From the NCBI GenBank assembly GCA_035720945.1, contig DASTNK010000040.1, forward strand, positions 1 to 10,126: a DNA stretch of 10,126 bases, given 5' to 3'. This document shows, one piece after another, positions 6,344 to 10,126 of the stretch. The DNA is from SCQX01 sp035720945. GTDB lineage: Bacteria > Pseudomonadota > Gammaproteobacteria > Burkholderiales > Burkholderiaceae_B. How positions within the stretch are numbered: position 1 is the stretch's first letter; every line of letters starts with the position of its first letter. The position numbers and the translations under genes were made by a program. The notes beneath the pieces were generated by a model. It did no database searches and was not told where the DNA came from. It worked only from the letters and a program-made list of their open reading frames with translations.

Positions 6344-7699
6344 CTAACGGGGGGCGGCCGAGGGCAGGCCGATGCGCACGCCGAAGCCCCTTCCTTCCAT
6401 TCCGGCCGTGTATTCCATTTTCCCGCGTAATTGGGACACAATGCGTGCAACGATCGATAGGCCCAGTCCGCTTCCCTGCTCGCCATGGTTGGCGCCCCGA
6501 AAAAAACGGTCGTGCAGGCGAGGCAGATCCGCCGCGGCAACGCCGGGGCCGTCGTCGCGCACCTGCAGATAAATAGTGCCGTCGACATCTTTCCATGCCG
6601 AAATCTCGACCCTGCCCCGCACATGCCCATACTTGATCGCATTGTCGATGAGATTATCGAGCAGCATGCGCATCAGCACGGGTGGTGTCTGCACGACGAT
6701 TGCGCCGTCAGCCCGCATCGTCAACGACATCTGCTTGCGATCCGCCCGGGCAAGCTGGTCGGCGATGCATGCCCTGGTCATATCCGAGAGGTCCATTGGC
6801 GCGCTGGGCAGCGGTATGGTTTCCTCCATTCGGGCCAAGGTAAGTAACTGGTCGGCTAGATGCGTGCTTCGATCAACGGCTTCGACCACGCGCTGCATCG
6901 CGCGCCCCTGGCGATCGGGGTCGCGCGCTGTCAGGGCAACCTGCGCCTGGACTTTGATCGCTGAGAGTGGTGTCTTGAGTTCATGGGCGGCGTTGCTGGT
7001 GAACGCGCGTTCACGGTCAAGCGAGTGGCGCAAGCGCAGCAGCAGCGCATTGAGCGCGACGATCAGCGGTTGAACTTCATCGGGTACCCCTTTGACATCG
7101 ATGTCTTCGAGGCCATCGGGCGATCGTTCCTCTATGGCCTTGGACAGCAATCGCAAAGGCGCCAGGCTGCTGCCGATCGCGAACCAGATCAGCACCGCCA
7201 GGAGTGGCAGTGCGAACATCAGTGGTCTGGCAATACGCTGCGCGACCTGGGTCGATAGCTCGGAACGGTGCGTGCGCTGCTCGAAGATGCGCACGGTGCG
7301 CCCGCTTCCGGCGTCGCGAATGACATAGGCATGCCACTTCGCTTTGTGCGTCCAGCCCGGATTGGCCGATCCAGTCAAGAAAAGAGGGGCCCCTGTTGAG
7401 GACAAGCCCGGGCTGGCGGCCAGTATTTGTCCGTTCGAACCGGTCACTTCGAACAGCAGGCGCATCGATATTTTGTCGTCATCGTCATCACGTGGCTTGA
7501 GGCTCGCTCTGGCAAATGCCGACAGATCCCGCGCATCGAGCACGAGCAACGCGCGGGCGGTCTGCTCAATGCGGGTTTCGTCCCACTCCCCCACTTCGTC
7601 GACCGCCTGATGGTAGCTGGAATACAGCGCGTACGCCCAGACCAGTGCGACTCCGGATAACATCAGGAAGGTCAGACGTTTCCTGATCGAGCCCCTCAC
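6344..7699 (-). CDS. QseC/PmrB-like sensor histidine kinase
   Basis: A 451-residue membrane kinase with a standard layout: TM1 near 10-28, a periplasmic sensor of about 130 residues, TM2 near 159-178, then a HAMP-like linker. The H-box FTSNAAHELKTPLSAIK carries phospho-acceptor His239. The N-box is LLDNLIDNAIKY (347-358). G1 is DDGPGV (382-387) and G2 is GSGLGLSIV (409-417). The N-terminal sensor resembles the QseC-type 2CSK_N region. It contains a run of five Asp followed by Lys (71-76), a possible cation-binding patch. Its ATG overlaps the response-regulator stop by 4 bases (ATGA), so the two are cotranslated. It would autophosphorylate and pass phosphate to Asp51 of the partner. The signal sensed is unknown; a PmrB-like metal sensor and a QseC-like sensor are both possible. 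Confidence 0.93.
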   Translation of the reverse strand: MRGSIRKRLTFLMLSGVALVWAYALYSSYHQAVDEVGEWDETRIEQTARALLVLDARDLSAFARASLKPRDDDDDKISMRLLFEVTGSNGQILAASPGLSSTGAPLFLTGSANPGWTHKAKWHAYVIRDAGSGRTVRIFEQRTHRSELSTQVAQRIARPLMFALPLLAVLIWFAIGSSLAPLRLLSKAIEERSPDGLEDIDVKGVPDEVQPLIVALNALLLRLRHSLDRERAFTSNAAHELKTPLSAIKVQAQVALTARDPDRQGRAMQRVVEAVDRSTHLADQLLTLARMEETIPLPSAPMDLSDMTRACIADQLARADRKQMSLTMRADGAIVVQTPPVLMRMLLDNLIDNAIKYGHVRGRVEISAWKDVDGTIYLQVRDDGPGVAAADLPRLHDRFFRGANHGEQGSGLGLSIVARIVSQLRGKMEYTAGMEGRGFGVRIGLPSAAPR

Positions 7700-8358
7700 G
7701 ACATGTTCTCCATCACGTAGCCAACGCCGCGAATCGTGCGGATCAGCTTGGCGCCCAGTTTCTTGCGCAAATTCGAGACATGCACCTCGATCGCGTTGCT
7801 CTCGATCTCTTCATTCCAGCCATAGAGGCTATCCTGAAGACGCGCGCGGGAAAGCGGATGACCCATGTTCGCCAGGAGATCGACCAATAATGCGCATTCA
7901 CGTGAGGTGAGTGCGATACGCTCGTTTCCCCGCATGACCATCAGGCGCTCTGGGTCGACCAGCAGATCACCGTATTCGATCGTTTCCGTGCCGCGCCCCT
8001 GTGCGCGTCGCACGAGAGCGCGACAACGCGCGATCAATTCCGTGAGGTCGAATGGCTTGCCGAGATAGTCGTCGGCGCCGGCGCTCAGCCCGCTCACACG
8101 GTCGGCAACCGTATCGCGCGCAGTCATGACAAGCACCGGTGTGTGATCCCCGCGTTTCCGGATCCATCCGAGCAGTTCGGTTCCCGACATTCGTGGCAAC
8201 CCCAGATCAAGCACGACCAGGGCGTACGGCGTGGTGTCCAGGGCGAGTTGCGCCTGCCTGCCGTCGCGGGCCCAATCGACGGACATGCCAGCCTCGGCCA
8301 GACCATCCTCGACCCCGCTGCCTATCAGGTTGTCATCCTCGACAAGTAATACCCGCAT
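7696..8358 (-). CDS. OmpR/PhoB-family response regulator (QseB/PmrA-like)
   Basis: A 220-residue two-domain regulator, the usual length for QseB/PmrA. In the receiver domain (1-115), Asp8/Asp9 form the acidic pocket, Asp51 in VVLDLGLP is the phosphorylation site, Thr79 is the switch residue and Lys101 lies in GKPFD. The winged-helix effector domain covers about 125-218, including TSRECALLVDLL, HVSNLRKKLG and IRTIRGVGYVM. The start chosen is ATG 8356-8358, which begins exactly at MRVLLVEDD; the frame continues open to 8442 without family support. It precedes the sensor kinase with a 4-base overlap. The divergent 8359-8530 region contains a PmrA-box-like repeat, which suggests it controls the b562-b561 genes and perhaps itself. 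Confidence 0.95.
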   Translation of the reverse strand: MRVLLVEDDNLIGSGVEDGLAEAGMSVDWARDGRQAQLALDTTPYALVVLDLGLPRMSGTELLGWIRKRGDHTPVLVMTARDTVADRVSGLSAGADDYLGKPFDLTELIARCRALVRRAQGRGTETIEYGDLLVDPERLMVMRGNERIALTSRECALLVDLLANMGHPLSRARLQDSLYGWNEEIESNAIEVHVSNLRKKLGAKLIRTIRGVGYVMENMS

Positions 8359-8462
8359 GGTGCCGCGCTCCCGCCCGTTGCCGCCAAAGTCCCCGCTGAT
8401 CGTCAATAACGATAACCGCTTAGACATACGCGCATCAAGCACGCCCGTTGACGAGATCGGCT

Positions 8463-8479
8463 CTTAAGTTTCGCTTAAT
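8463..8479 (+). promoter_or_regulatory. PmrA/QseB-box-like direct repeat upstream of cytochrome b562
   Basis: CTTAAG-N5-CTTAAT matches the direct-repeat box bound by PmrA/BasR-type regulators (YTTAAK-N5-YTTAAK). It ends one base before TTGAGA (8481-8486), a plausible -35, with TTGAAA or TGAAAT about 17-18 bases on as a poor -10. That arrangement suits an activator-dependent promoter reading toward the b562 gene. The neighbouring response regulator is of the matching family. Binding is inference. Confidence 0.6.
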
Positions 8480-8530
8480 CTTGAGAGCCTAAACTCGCGG
8501 GCATTGAAATTTCATATCGGGTGTCCGTCC

Positions 8531-8905
8531 ATGCATAAATCTCCATTCCGCCTCCTTTTCCCCGTTCTGATGTGTGCCTCTTTTCTGGCCGCCGCGCCGC
8601 TTGCGAGGGCCGGCGAGATCAAGACTCTGATGAGGGACATGAAGCATGCCATGCGGGGAGCGCTGGCCAGTCAAACCATGCCTGATCTGAGCCGCCATGT
8701 GGCGCGGTTGGAAAGCGATGCGCATCGGGCAAGCCGTCAACTCTATCGAAGCGATCAGTCGACCTACGACAAAGGCATGCGCGCGTTGCGACATGAGCTC
8801 ACCGAGGTCGATCAAGCCATTCAAGCGAACAATATGAAAGCCGCCAAACGCGCGTTGCGCAAGATCAACGTCACAAAGAGGCATTACCACCATCTGCTGG
8901 GATGA
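8531..8905 (+). CDS. Periplasmic cytochrome b562 family protein (CybC-like)
   Basis: A 124-residue precursor with a Sec signal peptide ending at LARA (24-27) and a mature helical protein of 97 residues. E. coli cytochrome b562 uses Met7 and His102, with four residues after the His. Here the seventh mature residue is Met34 (IKTLM), and His120 in RHYHHLLG also has four residues after it. The heme ligands therefore appear conserved even though overall identity looks low and the chain is about nine residues shorter. It should be a soluble four-helix-bundle b-heme electron carrier. ATG 8531 gives a proper signal peptide; the frame is open to TTG 8504 without support. It is followed directly by a b561 gene and preceded by the PmrA-box-like site. 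Confidence 0.8.
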   Translation: MHKSPFRLLFPVLMCASFLAAAPLARAGEIKTLMRDMKHAMRGALASQTMPDLSRHVARLESDAHRASRQLYRSDQSTYDKGMRALRHELTEVDQAIQANNMKAAKRALRKINVTKRHYHHLLG

Positions 8906-8937
8906 CGGATGTGTTCAATCGAACAGAGGTGACCCCC

Positions 8938-9522
8938 ATGAAACAGGTAATCCGCTACCCTCTTTCGATCAGCTTACTGCATTGGTTGCTGGCCATCGCG
9001 CTGATCGGCAACCTGGTCATCGGTTGGCTGCTCGACGACAACGAAGGCCTGCTGGATCTGCATAAGTCGATCGGCATCGCCATTCTCGGGCTGGTACTGC
9101 TCCGCCTGGTGAACAGGTTGCGTGTGCGACACCAACTGCCACCCTCAACCAACGCGGCTGGCACGTCAGCCTATCGCGTTGAAAAGCTTGTTCATCGCTT
9201 GCTCTACGCGCTCATGCTGGCCATCCCGTTGCTGGGGTGGCTCAAGACCAATGCGGCTGGGCATGCGGCCAACTGTTTCGGGCTGTTCTCGCTGCCGACG
9301 TTGATGCCAAGGAGCCATACGTTGTCGCCCTGGCTTGGGCAACTGCATTCACTGGCCGCCTACAGTTTGGCCGCGCTGGTTGGCTTGCACGTGCTGGGGG
9401 CGCTGGCTCATTGGATGTTCAAAGCGGAAAATATCTTTCCTCGTATTCTCCCCTTACCCGGACGTCTTGCACGGCAGAAGACATCGCTGGGTGATCGAGG
9501 TCGAGCGAGCCAGGATGCTTGA
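8938..9522 (+). CDS. Cytochrome b561 family membrane protein (second copy)
   Basis: A 194-residue di-heme b561 protein. The likely ligands are His15 (SLLHW), His42 (DLHKSIG), His137 (GQLHSLA) and His151 (GLHVLG). Hydrophobic helices lie near 11-30, 44-58, 85-101 and 139-158. The start chosen is ATG 8938, which follows GAGG at about 8 bases; the frame also opens at ATG 8902, which overlaps the b562 stop as ATGA, so coupled translation from there cannot be excluded. The tail (175-194) is hydrophilic and polar. It is cotranscribed with the periplasmic b562, so electron exchange between membrane quinol and the soluble b562 through this protein is a reasonable inference. It differs clearly in sequence from the other b561 (5554-6168), so it is not a recent duplicate. 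Confidence 0.92.
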   Translation: MKQVIRYPLSISLLHWLLAIALIGNLVIGWLLDDNEGLLDLHKSIGIAILGLVLLRLVNRLRVRHQLPPSTNAAGTSAYRVEKLVHRLLYALMLAIPLLGWLKTNAAGHAANCFGLFSLPTLMPRSHTLSPWLGQLHSLAAYSLAALVGLHVLGALAHWMFKAENIFPRILPLPGRLARQKTSLGDRGRASQDA

Positions 9523-9577
9523 GAGGGCTGATGGTCATGCTCTCTGTCATCCTGACCATGGCCACGATGTTTCCTGA

Positions 9578-9661
9578 TGTTTCTGGTACAACACCAACCG
9601 CTTTGCCGACCAGCGCTACGACGATATGGGCTTGTCGCTTGCGAATCCGGCCGGCGCGTGA
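9578..9661 (+). pseudogene. Possible remnant of a gene 3' end
   Basis: A short open frame without a start encodes 26 residues, FWYNTNRFADQRYDD then MGLSLANPAGA and a stop. It has G or C at the third position in about 22 of 26 codons, which looks like real coding sequence. An in-frame TGA at 9575-9577 closes the frame upstream. It may be the C-terminus of a deleted gene. I do not recognise the family, and chance is possible. Confidence 0.22.
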
Positions 9662-9719
9662 TTCCCCGCCTGGCACCGCGGCGACCATGATTACTGATAC
9701 CTTGATTGTCTGGGAACAA

Positions 9720-10055
9720 TCAATCGCCCTGATCGTCATCGTCGCCATGGCGCCACTTGTGGCCGCGCCAGCGGGGACGGTCTCGCCAGTGGTCGTCATG
9801 ATGGTCGTAACGGGGATACGCCCAGCCATAGTAAGGGGTATAGACGGGCCTGGGTGGGACGACCACCACGGGAGGAGGCGGCGGCGCCACGTACTCCACA
9901 GGAGGGTAGTACGCCGGTGGGGCAACCACCACGCCAGGCACACCCAGACCGAACCCCGGGATGCCAATCCCAATACCAATGTCGACATGGGCCAGCGCGG
10001 GTGTCGAGCATGTCACCGCTAATGCCATGGCAGCGGCCAATAGGCTCCGATTCAT
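9720..10055 (-). CDS. Small secreted Pro/Tyr/Gly-rich protein of unknown function
   Basis: A 111-residue protein starting at ATG 10053-10055, with AGGTGA just upstream; a longer frame to 10088 lacks this support. A Sec signal peptide of about 22 residues ends at TPALA. The mature part has three low-complexity zones: a Gly/Ile/Val stretch (HVDIGIGIGIPGFGLG), a Pro/Val/Tyr-rich centre (YYPPVEYVAPPPPP followed by VVVVPPRPVY), and a strongly charged tail with DHHDDHWRD, RPRWRGHKWRHG and DDDDQGD. This resembles small envelope proteins of proteobacteria that carry glycine- and PPxY-like repeats near the outer membrane. The His/Asp tail could bind metal, but no function is assigned. No partner gene is evident in the window. 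Confidence 0.8.
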   Translation of the reverse strand: MNRSLLAAAMALAVTCSTPALAHVDIGIGIGIPGFGLGVPGVVVAPPAYYPPVEYVAPPPPPVVVVPPRPVYTPYYGWAYPRYDHHDDHWRDRPRWRGHKWRHGDDDDQGD

Positions 10056-10126
10056 GAAATTCACCTGTCGTTGATCGAATGGCTGCATTGTGACGCGACT
10101 GCCTGTTTCTGGCCTGAAATCCTGGC

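Noticed and set aside
8505..8514. Ten-base palindrome TGAAATTTCA in the b562 leader.
   Set aside because: Around ten such palindromes are expected by chance in this window; it is not clearly placed relative to a known promoter.
9519..10022. A 167-codon plus-strand frame opposite the small secreted protein.
   Set aside because: The minus-strand frame has a signal peptide and a ribosome site; the plus frame has neither and is repetitive only because the other strand is low complexity.
5409..10071. A 13-base sequence, ATTCACCTGTCGT, occurs near 5409-5421 and again near 10059-10071.
   Set aside because: About one chance repeat of this length is expected in a 10 kb window, the second copy overlaps a ribosome site, and no flanking similarity extends it.
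1..10126. CRISPR arrays, tRNA or rRNA genes, insertion sequences, attachment sites.
   Set aside because: No regularly spaced repeats, cloverleaf-like sequence, transposase-like frame or terminal inverted repeats were found on reading both strands.

Overview
The window is GC-rich (about 60% outside one promoter region) and codes densely on both strands. Its families are typical of a Gram-negative proteobacterium: a Tat-exported FAD sugar dehydrogenase with a membrane-anchored tri-heme cytochrome c, b561-type membrane cytochromes, a periplasmic b562 and a QseBC/PmrAB-type two-component pair. The FAD dehydrogenase closely resembles the Burkholderia glucose dehydrogenase. With the GC content and the M20 and QorB-like genes, this suggests a betaproteobacterium of the Burkholderiales, perhaps Alcaligenaceae. 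The taxonomic call is inference.

Layout, left to right. (1) 1-362 (-) is the N-terminal part of an M20 amidohydrolase that runs off the window. It is preceded at 365-463 (-) by a possible 32-residue ORF with a strong ribosome binding site and a helix-turn-helix-like sequence. (2) 560-1414 (-) is a QorB-like NmrA-family quinone reductase. (3) 1505-5098 (-) is a three-gene operon, read right to left: Tat-signalled small subunit, GMC flavoprotein large subunit with an iron-sulfur cysteine motif, and tri-heme cytochrome c with a C-terminal membrane anchor. Its leader carries a perfect four-tract GGGTT repeat on the coding strand. (4) 5167-5453 is an unusually AT-rich divergent intergenic region with inverted repeats. 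(5) 5554-6168 (+) is a cytochrome b561. (6) 6344-8358 (-) is a sensor kinase and response regulator pair with a 4-base overlap. (7) Divergent from it, 8531-9522 (+) is a cytochrome b562 and cytochrome b561 pair, preceded by a PmrA-box-like direct repeat. (8) 9720-10055 (-) is a small secreted Pro/Tyr/Gly-rich protein with a charged, His-rich tail; between it and the b561 gene lies a short coding-like remnant.

The theme is periplasmic and membrane electron transfer. The dehydrogenase oxidises a sugar or polyol in the periplasm and passes electrons through FAD, an Fe-S cluster and three c hemes toward quinone. Two separate b561 proteins could exchange electrons with the quinone pool. The second is paired with a soluble b562 and appears to be controlled by the adjacent two-component system. 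This regulator and redox module, with its visible candidate operator, is the most coherent candidate system in the window. The GGGTT leader of the dehydrogenase operon is the most striking nucleic-acid signal.
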